Notes: generated by a model not told the origin, from the letters alone. A DNA stretch of 64,000 nucleotides from Chitinophagaceae bacterium (GCA_003168265.1 PMSV01000012.1:289813-353812); one strand, 5' to 3'. Shown: positions 43,539-53,093, numbered from the stretch's first letter. Translations and numbers: made by a program.

Positions 43539-43892
43539 ATGAATGAATGGATTATGATTCCCCTGATGGTCCCCCTGGGACTCTTTGCCATGGTCTTTGG
43601 CCTTTATTACATGAGAACCAGGCAGAACCTGGCCATGATAGAAAAAGGCATGAACCCCCGAGAATTTGCGAACAGGCCTGCTCCTTACGTGAACCTGAAA
43701 TGGGGCCTCTTTCTGGTTGGCTCCGGTATTGGACTTGCTTTGGCTTACCTGGTTACACAATACATGCTTCATGATGAGGAGGATCCGGCCCTTTGGTTTG
43801 CTTTTATAGCAATCGGCGGAGGACTAGGGCTGATCCAATCTTACCGGATCGAGAAGAAGGAAGTATTGGACCGGGAAAAAAAGGATCAATAG
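43539..43892 (+). CDS. DUF6249-like membrane protein
   Basis: 117 residues with three membrane helices (about 5-25, 54-72, 84-100). The first helix is followed by YYMRTRQNLAMIEKGMNP, the typical segment of this small family, often found beside ECF sigma factors in Bacteroidota. The C-terminal tail is charged (RIEKKEVLDREKKDQ). Function unknown. It converges on the protease gene. Confidence 0.7.
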   Translation: MNEWIMIPLMVPLGLFAMVFGLYYMRTRQNLAMIEKGMNPREFANRPAPYVNLKWGLFLVGSGIGLALAYLVTQYMLHDEEDPALWFAFIAIGGGLGLIQSYRIEKKEVLDREKKDQ

Positions 43893-43914
43893 ACCAGAAT
43901 CGGATGCCTGTCGG

Positions 43915-45504
43915 CTAATTCTTATTGATTTCCTGCATCGCTCTTTGAACGACCGGGTCATAGGTATTTACCACTTCAAAATACCCTTCCTGCCTCCAAC
44001 CCTCCCTTCCCAGGAGGGCCTTAAGCCTCGTGATAAGCAACTGGCGGTCTTTTTCAGGAACGAGTTTCAGGTTAATGCTATCCAGTGCAGCAAAATTGCT
44101 CAGGCTTTTCCAGACTTCATCATCATGATGGAAGTTCTTAGCAAAATCCGATGCGGTTTTAAATTCGTTGAATTCGGCAATATTCCTGATATAATAGGTG
44201 TAAATGAAACGGTTCAAGGTGTTCTTTATATAAAGGGAGGTAATCTGGTGGTCAAGTGTACTGGTATCGAAAGCCACAAAAATATCGGGTGTAATGCCGC
44301 CGCCGCCATAAACGGTTCTGCCTCCAAAGGTCTTATAAACCTTCCCATTGTGGTTAAGTGTAGTATCCTGGTGCAATACTTCCCCGTCGTGAAACCTTTT
44401 CATTACTTCTTCATTATAAGCCTCATGGTTTTCTTTGTCATAAGGTTTCTGTATGCTTCTTCCGGCAGGAGTATAGTACCTGGCCACGGTCAAACGAACC
44501 GCTGAGCCATCGCTGAGTGCATATTGTTCCTGAACGAGGCCTTTTCCAAAGGTCCGGCGTCCAATAATCGTGGCCCTGTCCCAGTCCTGCAAAGCGCCGG
44601 TGAGCACTTCACTTGCTGAAGCCGTTCCTTCATCCGTTAACACGACCAGTTTGCCTTTTTCGAACAGGCCTTCAGTTCTGGAGGAATATTCCCTTTTGGG
44701 GGAATTGACCCCTTGCGTATAAACTATCAATTTATCACCGTCCAGGAAATCGTCCGCAATGTCAATGGCCTCCTCTAAGATACCTCCTCCATTATCCCTT
44801 AGGTCCAGGATCAGTTTTTTCAATCCTTTTTTTTGCAGATCCAGCATGGCTTGCACGAATTCAGGGTGAGTGGTCTCTGAAAATTTATTGATTCTGATAA
44901 AACCTGTTTGCTGATCGATCATATAGGAAGCGTCGATGGATGGAAGGGGAATGGTTCCCCTGCTCACGGCCACAGATATCAACTGGTTCCCCCTTTTAAT
45001 CATGAGCATAACCTGACTGGCCCCGGGCCCTCTTAGCAGTCTTTTTATCCGGTCAGCATCAATTCCATTGCCGGCAACAAGGGAATCATTGACCTTTATG
45101 ATCTTATCCCCCACTTTTAGGCCTGCTTTTTCGCTTGGCCCCTTTTCCAGCACGCTGACAATGTTAACCGTATCAGAAAATATCTGGAATTCCACTCCGA
45201 TACCTTCAAAATTGCCCTGCAGATCCTCATTCATCTCGTTGAGATTGGCCGGGGGTATATAAATGCTGTGAGGATCGAGGTGGGAAAGCATTCCTTCGAT
45301 GGCATTTTCACCCAGGGTATCCAGGCTGACTGAGTCAACATATTTGTGACCAATTAAGCCTAACACTTCGTCCACCGGAGTTCTTTTCCGAATTTTGAAA
45401 AAGCCATCCGGATTGATATCGCCACTTAGCCTATAGCCTATCAACATGCCAAAAATCATTACGATTGCAAATAACAAAGGCAACCAGATCTTCAATTTTT
45501 TCAT
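43915..45504 (-). CDS. C-terminal processing peptidase, S41 family
   Basis: 529 residues with an N-terminal membrane anchor (LLFAIVMIFGMLIGYRLSG). A PDZ domain covers about 90-175 (GIGVEFQIFSDTVNIVSVLEKGPSEKAGLKVGDKI, GNGID). The tail-specific protease domain has the catalytic Ser in GTASASEVLTGAL (about 285) and the Lys in RRTFGKGLVQ (about 310). It removes or degrades C-terminal ends of envelope proteins in the periplasm. A C-terminal extension (about 400-529) is typical for the Bacteroidota members. Confidence 0.92.
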   Translation of the reverse strand: MKKLKIWLPLLFAIVMIFGMLIGYRLSGDINPDGFFKIRKRTPVDEVLGLIGHKYVDSVSLDTLGENAIEGMLSHLDPHSIYIPPANLNEMNEDLQGNFEGIGVEFQIFSDTVNIVSVLEKGPSEKAGLKVGDKIIKVNDSLVAGNGIDADRIKRLLRGPGASQVMLMIKRGNQLISVAVSRGTIPLPSIDASYMIDQQTGFIRINKFSETTHPEFVQAMLDLQKKGLKKLILDLRDNGGGILEEAIDIADDFLDGDKLIVYTQGVNSPKREYSSRTEGLFEKGKLVVLTDEGTASASEVLTGALQDWDRATIIGRRTFGKGLVQEQYALSDGSAVRLTVARYYTPAGRSIQKPYDKENHEAYNEEVMKRFHDGEVLHQDTTLNHNGKVYKTFGGRTVYGGGGITPDIFVAFDTSTLDHQITSLYIKNTLNRFIYTYYIRNIAEFNEFKTASDFAKNFHHDDEVWKSLSNFAALDSINLKLVPEKDRQLLITRLKALLGREGWRQEGYFEVVNTYDPVVQRAMQEINKN

Positions 45505-45595
45505 TCACTGAATTTTAAAATAGGCATGCAAATTAAGCAATCGCAGTTAATAAGAACCTTAAACAGCGAAGGGAAAACTCTTATACCTTTACGGC

Positions 45596-46435
45596 ATGAA
45601 CGTTCTGATCGCAGACAGTGGTGCAACCAAGTGCGAATGGTGCCTTTTACAAAAAGGAAAGAAGAGGACCTTCTACACTTCCGGTATCAGTCCATATTTC
45701 CTAAAAGAAGTGGAGATCATAAACCTATTGAGGACCGATTTGTTGCCTAAATTGAAAAAGCTGCGGGTGGATCGGGTATTTTATTATGGAACGGGACTTG
45801 GAAGCCCGGACAATGTGGATATACTGAAATCGGTGTTGAAAAAAGTCTTTCCTGGGGCTAAATCAGAGGCCCGTGAAGATATGACTGCCGCAGCCCGGGC
45901 ACTTTGTGGTAATGAAAAGGGGGTTGCCTGCATTTTGGGGACAGGCAGCAATTCCTGCTTTTTCAATGGAAAGAGGATTGTGAAAAGCAGCCCCGGCCTT
46001 GGGTATGTTCTTGGAGATGAAGGAAGCGGAGCCTGGTTGGGCAGAAAAGTGCTCCAATATTATCTCTACAATACGTTTGATGAAGAACTGCGATTCCGGT
46101 TTGATGCCAAATATGTGACGAGCCGGATGGAGGTCCTGGAAAATGTCTACAAAAAACCCTTACCAAATCGTTATCTGGCCTCTTTTTCCATTTTTCTTGC
46201 GGAAACAAGGGGTCATTACATGACTGAAAATATCATCGAAGACGGACTCAATGACTTTTTTTTCACCCATCTCAGTAAGTTCCCCGAAATATGGAAGCAT
46301 CCCGTGCATTTTGTCGGTGGAGTCGCTTATGGTTTCCGGGACGTAATAAGGGAGCTTTGTGACAGTTATGAATTTCGTTTGGGGTCCATCTTGAAAAAGC
46401 CCATGGATGGTTTGGTGAAATTCCATGCCTCATAA
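45596..46435 (+). CDS. BadF/BadG/BcrA-type amino-sugar kinase, probably MurNAc kinase
   Basis: 279 residues of the ASKHA kinase fold. Phosphate 1 motif LIADSGATKCEWCLL at residues 4-18; AARALCG, ILGTGSNSCFFNG (phosphate 2) and LGDEGSGAWLG follow, as in N-acetylglucosamine kinase-like proteins. The adjacent murQ gene (12 bases away) points to N-acetylmuramic acid, as for MurK described in Tannerella forsythia; GlcNAc remains possible. TACCTTTA lies only 4 bases before the ATG, and because the phosphate 1 motif starts at residue 4 the start codon is firm. The mRNA may thus be leaderless. Confidence 0.82.
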   Translation: MNVLIADSGATKCEWCLLQKGKKRTFYTSGISPYFLKEVEIINLLRTDLLPKLKKLRVDRVFYYGTGLGSPDNVDILKSVLKKVFPGAKSEAREDMTAAARALCGNEKGVACILGTGSNSCFFNGKRIVKSSPGLGYVLGDEGSGAWLGRKVLQYYLYNTFDEELRFRFDAKYVTSRMEVLENVYKKPLPNRYLASFSIFLAETRGHYMTENIIEDGLNDFFFTHLSKFPEIWKHPVHFVGGVAYGFRDVIRELCDSYEFRLGSILKKPMDGLVKFHAS

Positions 46436-46447
46436 TCTTATTTAATC

Positions 46448-47260
46448 ATGCCATTTGAAAAGATAACGGAAGAGTCGGGACGGCACAGGCACCTGGAAAA
46501 GATGAGCATTGAGGACCTGCTTGCAGGCATCAATGAAGAGGATAAGACAGTTCCGATTGCCGTAGAGAAAGCGCTGCCACAGATCGAAAAATTGGTAACG
46601 GCCGTCATTGATCATTTGATCAGGGGTGGCAGATTGTTTTACCTGGGAGCAGGTACAAGCGGAAGGTTAGGTATCCTGGATGCCAGCGAAATACCTCCGA
46701 CCTATGGCATGCCGGACGATATAATTATCGGGATTATTGCAGGCGGAGAGATCGCCATAAGAAAACCGGTGGAAAAGGCGGAAGACAATCCTGTTCAGGG
46801 TTGGATGGACCTGGAACAATGCGATATAACCGGAGAGGATTTTGTGATCGGCATTGCGGCCAGCGGAACGACTCCCTATGTCGTAGGAGCTCTTGAACAA
46901 TGCAGGAAAAGGGCAATCCATACCGGTTGCATTACCTGCAATCCAGGTTCGCCACTTTCTAAGTTTGCAGATTTTCCGGTCGAAGTGGTGGTTGGACCTG
47001 AATTTGTAACAGGAAGTACACGCATGAAAAGCGGAACTGCCCAGAAACTGGTTTTGAATATGATTTCCACTACGGTCATGATACAGATCGGCCGGGTGGA
47101 GGATAACCGTATGGTGAATATGCAATTAACCAATAGTAAACTTATTGAGCGCGGGACCAGGATGCTGATGGAAAAAATGAAAATCTCTGATTACGAAAAA
47201 GCCAAACAGCTATTATTGAAATACGGTAGTGTAAAAAAAGCCATAGATTCCATTGTTTAA
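46448..47260 (+). CDS. murQ: N-acetylmuramic acid 6-phosphate etherase
   Basis: 270 residues, a little shorter than E. coli MurQ (298). It removes lactate from MurNAc-6-P to give GlcNAc-6-P in cell-wall recycling. The SIS fold carries RLFYLGAGTSGRLGILDASEIPPTYG near residue 62, with the catalytic Glu in SEIPP. IAASGTTPYVVGAL and GSTRMKSGTAQKLVLNM follow. The missing C-terminal helices (UBA-like) explain the shorter length. It is placed directly behind the kinase that would make its substrate. Confidence 0.94.
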   Translation: MPFEKITEESGRHRHLEKMSIEDLLAGINEEDKTVPIAVEKALPQIEKLVTAVIDHLIRGGRLFYLGAGTSGRLGILDASEIPPTYGMPDDIIIGIIAGGEIAIRKPVEKAEDNPVQGWMDLEQCDITGEDFVIGIAASGTTPYVVGALEQCRKRAIHTGCITCNPGSPLSKFADFPVEVVVGPEFVTGSTRMKSGTAQKLVLNMISTTVMIQIGRVEDNRMVNMQLTNSKLIERGTRMLMEKMKISDYEKAKQLLLKYGSVKKAIDSIV

Positions 47261-47269
47261 ATATTTTTT

Positions 47270-47989
47270 ATGAAGATCGCACTGATTGGTTATGGGAAAA
47301 TGGGTAAGGCAATTGAAGAAATAGCAGTGCAGCGCGGACATGAGATCGTTTTAAAGATTGATGTGGGAAACCTGCAGGAGTTTACCCGGGAGGGTCTTAA
47401 TAAAGCGAATGTGGCCATTGAATTCAGCAGTCCGCACAGCGCCTTCGACAATGTAATGAAATGCCTTCAATACGAAACCCCGGTCATTTGCGGCTCCACG
47501 GGATGGCTTGACAGGCTCGATGAGGTTAAGGCCTATTGCAATTCTCATCCAGGGGCTGCCTTCCTTTATTCAAGCAATTACAGCATAGGAGTGAATATCT
47601 TTTTTGAACTAAATAGAAAACTGGCCTCCATGATGGCTGAACACCCCTTCTATGATGTCAGTATGGCGGAGATCCATCACACTCAAAAAAAAGATGCTCC
47701 CAGCGGGACGGCCATTTCGTTGGCGGAACAGATCATTGATCAGGTCAAAAGAAAAAAATTATGGGTAAACCATATTAGCGATAACCCGGATGAATTGGAA
47801 ATCATCAGCGAGAGGATCGACATCACACCGGGCACTCACTCTGTAAAATACAGTTCCCTGGTAGATAATATTGAAATCATCCATACAGCCCATAGCAGGA
47901 TGGGATTTGCGAACGGAGCGGTCTTGGCTGCTGAATTTATCAACGGCAAAAATGGAATCTTCTCCATGAAGGATGTTCTTGGATTCTAA
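47270..47989 (+). CDS. dapB: 4-hydroxy-tetrahydrodipicolinate reductase
   Basis: 239 residues, the shorter length common in Bacteroidota. It reduces HTPA in the lysine/diaminopimelate pathway, with NAD(P)H. N-terminal IALIGYGKMGKAIEEIA binds the cofactor. The catalytic EIHHTQKKDAPSGTA has the His and Lys pair and the PSGTA substrate loop (about 130-145). It follows murQ by 9 bases, so wall-precursor supply and wall recycling share a transcript. Confidence 0.94.
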   Translation: MKIALIGYGKMGKAIEEIAVQRGHEIVLKIDVGNLQEFTREGLNKANVAIEFSSPHSAFDNVMKCLQYETPVICGSTGWLDRLDEVKAYCNSHPGAAFLYSSNYSIGVNIFFELNRKLASMMAEHPFYDVSMAEIHHTQKKDAPSGTAISLAEQIIDQVKRKKLWVNHISDNPDELEIISERIDITPGTHSVKYSSLVDNIEIIHTAHSRMGFANGAVLAAEFINGKNGIFSMKDVLGF

Positions 47990-48028
47990 TCAAATTTGTT
48001 AAATTGTGGCTTTCAAACGTAAAGACCG

Positions 48029-48439
48029 ATGCTTTCCAAAAAGACTCAATATGCTTTTCAAGCGCTGATGTACCTTTCACAGAAAAAGGAAAATGAACCC
48101 GTGTTGATTGCTGAAATATCCCGAAAGAAAAGGATACCGCTAAAATTTCTTGAAAATATTCTGCTTGAACTTAAAAAAGCAGGCATTCTCAATAGCAAAA
48201 AAGGAAAAGGCGGGGGATATTTTTTTGCCAGGAATCCAAAGGATGTCAATCTGGCTACGGTTATGCGTTTATTGGATGGCCCGATTTCCCTGGTTTCCTG
48301 TGTCAGCCTTTATTTCTACGAAAAATGCAAAAACTGCGATGAAAAAAATTGCGGTTTGCATGATGTCATGGCTCATGTGCGGGATGCAAACCTGAAAATC
48401 CTCGAAAAGAAGACCATCGCAGATATCAGTAAGATCTGA
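48029..48439 (+). CDS. Rrf2-family transcriptional regulator
   Basis: 136 residues. The winged helix spans about 1-75 (KKTQYAFQALMYLSQ; KKRIPLKFLENILLELKKAGIL; GKGGGYFFARNP). A Cys-rich segment lies at about 92-113: CVSLYFYEKCKNCDEKNCGLH, with four Cys. Rrf2 proteins use such residues for an Fe-S cluster (IscR/NsrR), while CymR, which controls cysteine metabolism, lacks them. The following gene for cystathionine beta-synthase suggests control of sulfur amino acid metabolism. DNA targets unknown. Confidence 0.88.
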   Translation: MLSKKTQYAFQALMYLSQKKENEPVLIAEISRKKRIPLKFLENILLELKKAGILNSKKGKGGGYFFARNPKDVNLATVMRLLDGPISLVSCVSLYFYEKCKNCDEKNCGLHDVMAHVRDANLKILEKKTIADISKI

Positions 48440-48487
48440 TGGCCATGCCCCCGGTAATCCTTTACCAATCAGCAAGCCATATTTTGT

Positions 48488-48495
48488 TACCTTTA
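48488..48495 (+). promoter_or_regulatory. Near-consensus -7 element for the cystathionine beta-synthase gene
   Basis: TACCTTTA, last base off consensus, 17 bases before the ATG at 48513. Suggests the gene is not only read from the Rrf2 gene but has its own start, possibly the Rrf2 target. Confidence 0.4.
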
Positions 48496-48512
48496 CGCTC
48501 AATTAAATAGTG

Positions 48513-49874
48513 ATGGATATTAAAAACAATATTCTTGAAACGATCGGCCATACGCCCCTTATCCGATTGAACCGCATCACCCAGATCCTGCCTTGCCCGG
48601 TATTTGCAAAAGTGGAATATTTCAATCCTGGCAATTCGGTAAAAGACCGCATGGCGCTGAAAATGGTGGAAGTGGCGGAAAAAGAAGGAAAACTGCATCC
48701 CGGAGGTACGATAATCGAATGTACATCAGGAAACACAGGGATGGGTTTGGCGCTTGCAGCCGTTGTAAAAGGCTATAAATGCATATTCACAACCACGGAC
48801 AAGCAATCCAAAGAAAAAATAGATATCCTCAAGGCATTGGGAGCTGAAGTGATAGTATGCCCTACCAATGTAGAACCCGATGATTCGCGCAGTTACTACT
48901 CAGTTGCCAGGAGATTGAACCAGGAAATCCCGAATTCCTACCTATGCAATCAATATGATAACCTGGCTAACCGCTTGGCCCATTATGAAACAACGGGACC
49001 GGAGATCTGGAAACAAACCGAAGGACGCATTTCGCATTTTGTGTGCACCGCAGGGACCGGGGGCACCGTGACCGGAACAGCTATGTACCTGAAAGAAAAA
49101 AAACCTGATATCCAGGTTTGGGCCATCGATGTATATGGGTCACTGCTGACAAAATATTTCCGGACAGGTCAGGTGGACATGAACGAAGTCCATCCCTATA
49201 TATCTGAGGGATTCGGCGAAGATTTTGTACCTCAGAACTATGATATGAACGTCATCGATTATTTTGAGCAGGTCACCGATAGGGATGGCGCAATAATGGC
49301 CAGGCGCATAGCCAAAGAGGAAGGGCTATTCTGTGGATACAGCGCTGGAAGTTGCCTGCAGGGACTGATGCAATTGAAAGACAAACTGAAAAAAGAAGAC
49401 ATGGTGGTCTGCCTCCTGCATGACCATGGAAGCCGCTATGTTGCTAAGATATACAATGACCAATGGATGCTCGAAAGAGGTTTTCTGGAAGTCAAGACCT
49501 TTAAGGACATCGTCAGCAGCAGGGGAGCCAAAAAACTCATCACAATCACAGCCGACAAGAATGTAATGGATGCATTTGATCTGATGCAGAAATACAATAT
49601 TGAAAACCTGCCTGTCATGCAAAACGCACAGATAACAGGGGCGGTAAGTGAAAGCGGGCTCTTTAATAAAATGATGAAGGACGGGCAGGACATGAAGTTC
49701 AGGAAAATCTATGAGGTATTGGAAGCTCCCTATCCGACTGTGGCTTATGAAACCCCGCTGGAAAGGCTCAGTAGCCTCATTTCAAAGGAGAACGGGGCTG
49801 TATTGGCAAAGGACGATACCGGGGATTACCATATCGTCACCAAATACGATGTGATCCAGGCCCTGGGCAGTTGA
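48513..49874 (+). CDS. Cystathionine beta-synthase with C-terminal CBS pair
   Basis: 453 residues from the ATG at 48513 (a GTG directly before it is in frame). A fold-type II PLP enzyme: PLP Lys in YFNPGNSVKDRMA (about 43), the phosphate loop CTSGNTGMG and TAGTGGTVTGTA. It makes cystathionine from serine and homocysteine, or acts as a cysteine synthase. Residues about 330-450 are two CBS domains (ITADKNVMDAFDLMQKYNIENLPV), which usually bind adenosyl compounds such as S-adenosylmethionine. No haem-binding N-terminus is present. Confidence 0.9.
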   Translation: MDIKNNILETIGHTPLIRLNRITQILPCPVFAKVEYFNPGNSVKDRMALKMVEVAEKEGKLHPGGTIIECTSGNTGMGLALAAVVKGYKCIFTTTDKQSKEKIDILKALGAEVIVCPTNVEPDDSRSYYSVARRLNQEIPNSYLCNQYDNLANRLAHYETTGPEIWKQTEGRISHFVCTAGTGGTVTGTAMYLKEKKPDIQVWAIDVYGSLLTKYFRTGQVDMNEVHPYISEGFGEDFVPQNYDMNVIDYFEQVTDRDGAIMARRIAKEEGLFCGYSAGSCLQGLMQLKDKLKKEDMVVCLLHDHGSRYVAKIYNDQWMLERGFLEVKTFKDIVSSRGAKKLITITADKNVMDAFDLMQKYNIENLPVMQNAQITGAVSESGLFNKMMKDGQDMKFRKIYEVLEAPYPTVAYETPLERLSSLISKENGAVLAKDDTGDYHIVTKYDVIQALGS

Positions 49875-50036
49875 TTCACGACTGCCTAGAATCACTCCGG
49901 ACAAAACAAACCAACCCGTTGGGAATAGAGCGGTTTTAAAATTTCAAACTTGAGAGATGGCTTAAATTGGGCCGGTTTTCCAAAGCAAAAGACCTTTTGG
50001 AAACCATGATACTATAGTCAAATCTTTTCTTATAGC

Positions 50037-51137
50037 ATGGAGACTAAGGCGAAAAACTTGATCGAGGCAATGATCTTTATTATGATCACTTCCTGTCATT
50101 CAAATAAACATATTCATCCTCAGCGGAAAAACATTGTGGAGACCGTCTATGCATCGGGCAAGGTGACGGCTGATAGTGAATTCACAGTTTTTGCCCTAAG
50201 TGCAGGGACGGTCATTAAAAAATTGGTACGCGAAGGAGACACGGTGAAAACCGGGCAGCTTTTGTTTCTCATCAAATACGAAGCATCTTCGGCAAAACTG
50301 GCCGCGGCCCAATCGGCCTATGACGAAGCTCAGGCCAACCTCTCCGAAAAATCCAGGGTCTTGACTGATCTAAGGATTTCCATGGACAATGCAGAGACTA
50401 AGTTCACCAATGACTCCTTGCTCTATATCCGCCGAACAAGGCTCTGGCAACAGGGGATAGGAGCGCAAAATGATGTGGATAATGCTTATGCCAGCTATAT
50501 CACCTCAATGAATCAGAAAAAATCGGCTGAAGAAAAATACCATTCCACAAAAAATGATCTGGAAGTAGCCATGGCCAATGCCCGAAGCCAGCTATCCGGC
50601 GCCAAAAATGACCTAAGCAATTATTTCATCAAAAGTCCCGAAAATGGAAGGGTTTATCTGACCTTGAAAGAACAGGGTGAAGCAGTAAAATTAAATGACG
50701 CTGTTGCAATGTTGGGAAAAAGCAGCCAAAGGCTAATCCGCCTTTCGGTCGACCAGCAGGATATCGATAAAGTAAAAACAGGACAGGAAGTTCTGCTCAG
50801 AACCGATATCACCGGCAATACGATCTACCATGCCCGTGTGGAAAGGATCTATCCCATGATGAATGAATCGGACCAGACCTTCCGTGTTGATGCTTATTTC
50901 ACGGACGGGACACGACTGCCTTATACACATAGTTCGGTAGAAGCAAATATCATCATTCAAAAGAAAACCAATGCACTTACGATTCCCCGTCTTGCCATGA
51001 TTTCAGAAGATAGCGTGATAGTTAGCAAGAGCGGGCATTCTAAAACGATTGCCATTGGCACCGGAATCCGGACCCTGGATGAAGTGGAAATTACCGGTGG
51101 CCTTGACGAATCCGCGGAAATCATCATGCCGCAATAA
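50037..51137 (+). CDS. HlyD/MacA-type membrane fusion lipoprotein
   Basis: 366 residues with a lipobox (IMITSC near 19). Periplasmic adaptor of a MacAB/DevBCA-like exporter: biotinyl-lipoyl-like segment ASGKVTADSEFTVFALSAG, long helical hairpin (about 90-180, heptad pattern of Ala/Gln/Lys), then a beta-barrel (ENGRVYLTLKEQGEAVKLND). It links the following permease to an outer-membrane channel. The 162 bases upstream show no strong promoter box. The permease gene starts 8 bases later. Confidence 0.85.
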   Translation: METKAKNLIEAMIFIMITSCHSNKHIHPQRKNIVETVYASGKVTADSEFTVFALSAGTVIKKLVREGDTVKTGQLLFLIKYEASSAKLAAAQSAYDEAQANLSEKSRVLTDLRISMDNAETKFTNDSLLYIRRTRLWQQGIGAQNDVDNAYASYITSMNQKKSAEEKYHSTKNDLEVAMANARSQLSGAKNDLSNYFIKSPENGRVYLTLKEQGEAVKLNDAVAMLGKSSQRLIRLSVDQQDIDKVKTGQEVLLRTDITGNTIYHARVERIYPMMNESDQTFRVDAYFTDGTRLPYTHSSVEANIIIQKKTNALTIPRLAMISEDSVIVSKSGHSKTIAIGTGIRTLDEVEITGGLDESAEIIMPQ

Positions 51138-51145
51138 ATTTTAAC

Positions 51146-52408
51146 ATGAGTTTATCCGTCAATTTGTCGATTGCGAGAACGCACTTGCTATCCCGCAAAA
51201 AACAATCCATCGTGGCTATGCTTGGTGTCACTTTTGGCATCGCCATGTTCATTCTCATGATCAGCTTCATGAAAGGCGTGAATCAATTCCTCGAGGACAT
51301 CATGCTATCCGCCACGCCTGACATTCACATATACAATGACGTAAAAACGGACTACAGCTACTCAATAGCGGGCGACTATTTCAGGGACTCCAATACCTGG
51401 ACCATTGTGCGGCACCCAAAACCCAAACAAATCAATCTCAATATCAAGAACCCGGAAGCCATTCTTGCGGATCTGAAAAAAGATCCCCTGATAACAGCCA
51501 TTTCCCCCTTGCTCAGTACACAGGTATTCTATAACTACGGCCCCGTCCAGTTGAATGGATATATAGACGGAGTCCATATCAATGAGGAGGACAGGCTGTA
51601 TAGCCTGAAAGACAAGATGATTGCGGGATCCACCCAGAACCTGCTTACTTCGAGTGATGGGATACTGATAGGTTCGGGGCTCGCATCCAAACTCAATGTC
51701 GCCCTCGGAGACCTGGTCACCCTTACAACTCCCATCGGGACCACGATGCAATTCAGAGTGGTCGGAATTTTTACTATCGGGATCGCTACGATCGACAATG
51801 TAAAGAGCTATGTTAACCTTTCCAACGTGCAACAATTGCTAGGGCAGAATAGCAACTATATCACTGATATCAATATCAAATTGAAAGACAATGAAAAAGC
51901 CACGATGGAATCAGGCAATTATTTAAAAAAATACGGTTACAAATCAGATGATTGGCAAACCGCCAATTCCTCTGTCATGGCCTCCAACCTTATCAGGGAT
52001 GTGTTGACTTATGTGGTAAGCATTACCTTACTGGTAGTCGCCGGATTCGGTATTTACAATATCATGAACATGACGATCGCAAGTAAGATGAAAGACATTG
52101 CCATTCTGAAAGCACAGGGTTTTGCGCGAAAAGATATTCTGCAGATCTTCCTTACACAATCACTGATCATCGGAACGATGGGGGCCTTGACAGGCCTGCT
52201 GCTTGGTTTTGCATTATCCTACGCACTATCCAGGGTTCCCTTCCCGGCAAATAACAGCTTTGTATCACTGAAATATTTTCCGGTGATCTTCCGGGCTTCT
52301 TACTATGCTTTTGGAATATTCTTCGGTGTGATGACCACTCTTGTAGCCGGTTTCATGCCATCGCTCAGAGCCTCCCGCATTGATCCGGTGGCCATTTTGC
52401 GGGGATAA
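51146..52408 (+). CDS. FtsX/MacB-type ABC permease
   Basis: 420 residues. Four membrane helices: one near the N-terminus (IVAMLGVTFGIAMFILMISFM) and three at the end (about 285-310, 335-365, 380-405), flanking a large periplasmic domain (about 45-265). This is the layout of MacB/LolC/DevC permeases. It transmits ATP-driven movement to the periplasmic adaptor rather than forming a classical channel. Cargo unknown: lipids, lipoproteins, peptides or antibiotics are all possible. Followed after 10 bases by its ATPase. Confidence 0.88.
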   Translation: MSLSVNLSIARTHLLSRKKQSIVAMLGVTFGIAMFILMISFMKGVNQFLEDIMLSATPDIHIYNDVKTDYSYSIAGDYFRDSNTWTIVRHPKPKQINLNIKNPEAILADLKKDPLITAISPLLSTQVFYNYGPVQLNGYIDGVHINEEDRLYSLKDKMIAGSTQNLLTSSDGILIGSGLASKLNVALGDLVTLTTPIGTTMQFRVVGIFTIGIATIDNVKSYVNLSNVQQLLGQNSNYITDINIKLKDNEKATMESGNYLKKYGYKSDDWQTANSSVMASNLIRDVLTYVVSITLLVVAGFGIYNIMNMTIASKMKDIAILKAQGFARKDILQIFLTQSLIIGTMGALTGLLLGFALSYALSRVPFPANNSFVSLKYFPVIFRASYYAFGIFFGVMTTLVAGFMPSLRASRIDPVAILRG

Positions 52409-52418
52409 ACGATAAACT

Positions 52419-53093
52419 ATGTCGGAAATATTAAGGACAGAAAATATCAACAAATTCTTCTACGAGCCGGACCCCTTTCAGGTCCTGACCAATATCACCT
52501 TCAGGATACAGCAAGGAGAATTTATCGCCCTGGTAGGCAAATCAGGCAGCGGCAAATCCACCCTGCTTTACCTTCTCAGCACGCTCGATACCGATTATGA
52601 AGGCAAGATCTTTATCGAAGGCCACGCCGTCACAGGCCTCAGCCAGGATTCCCTGGCCAAATTCAGAAACGACCATATCGGATTCGTATTTCAATTCCAT
52701 TTTCTTTTACCAGAATTCAGCGCATTGGAAAATGTCATGATGCCGGCGCTTAAGCTGGGCAAATACAAACGCAATGAAATTGAGGAAAGGGCCTTCGAAC
52801 AATTAAAGCAGATGCAAATGCAGGATCATGCCCGAAAACTCTCCTCAAAACTTTCAGGCGGGCAGCAGCAGCGGGTGGCCATTGCTCGCGCACTCATCAA
52901 TGAGCCGGCCATACTGATGGCCGATGAGCCTACAGGCAATCTCGATAGTGCCAATTCAGAGATCGTGATGGAAATTTTCGAAGACATCTGTAAAATCAAG
53001 GGAAAAACAATCATCATGGTCACACATGACAATGATTTCGCCAAAAGAGCCTTCAGAATCCTCGAATTAGTTGATGGAAAACTAATGATCTAA
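52419..53093 (+). CDS. ABC transporter ATP-binding protein, LolD/MacB type
   Basis: 224 residues, one nucleotide-binding domain. Walker [14 protein letters not shown] (about 38), Q-loop [15 protein letters not shown], signature [15 protein letters not shown] (about 142), Walker [14 protein letters not shown], and the His of [12 protein letters not shown]. It powers the FtsX-type permease encoded just upstream. It overlaps the convergent hydrolase gene by 4 bases. Confidence 0.92.
   Translation: MSEILRTENINKFFYEPDPFQVLTNITFRIQQGEFIALVGKSGSGKSTLLYLLSTLDTDYEGKIFIEGHAVTGLSQDSLAKFRNDHIGFVFQFHFLLPEFSALENVMMPALKLGKYKRNEIEERAFEQLKQMQMQDHARKLSSKLSGGQQQRVAIARALINEPAILMADEPTGNLDSANSEIVMEIFEDICKIKGKTIIMVTHDNDFAKRAFRILELVDGKLMI

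Noticed and set aside
49909..49922. Terminator hairpin after the cystathionine beta-synthase gene
   Set aside because: CCAA/TTGG stem is too short and no T run follows.
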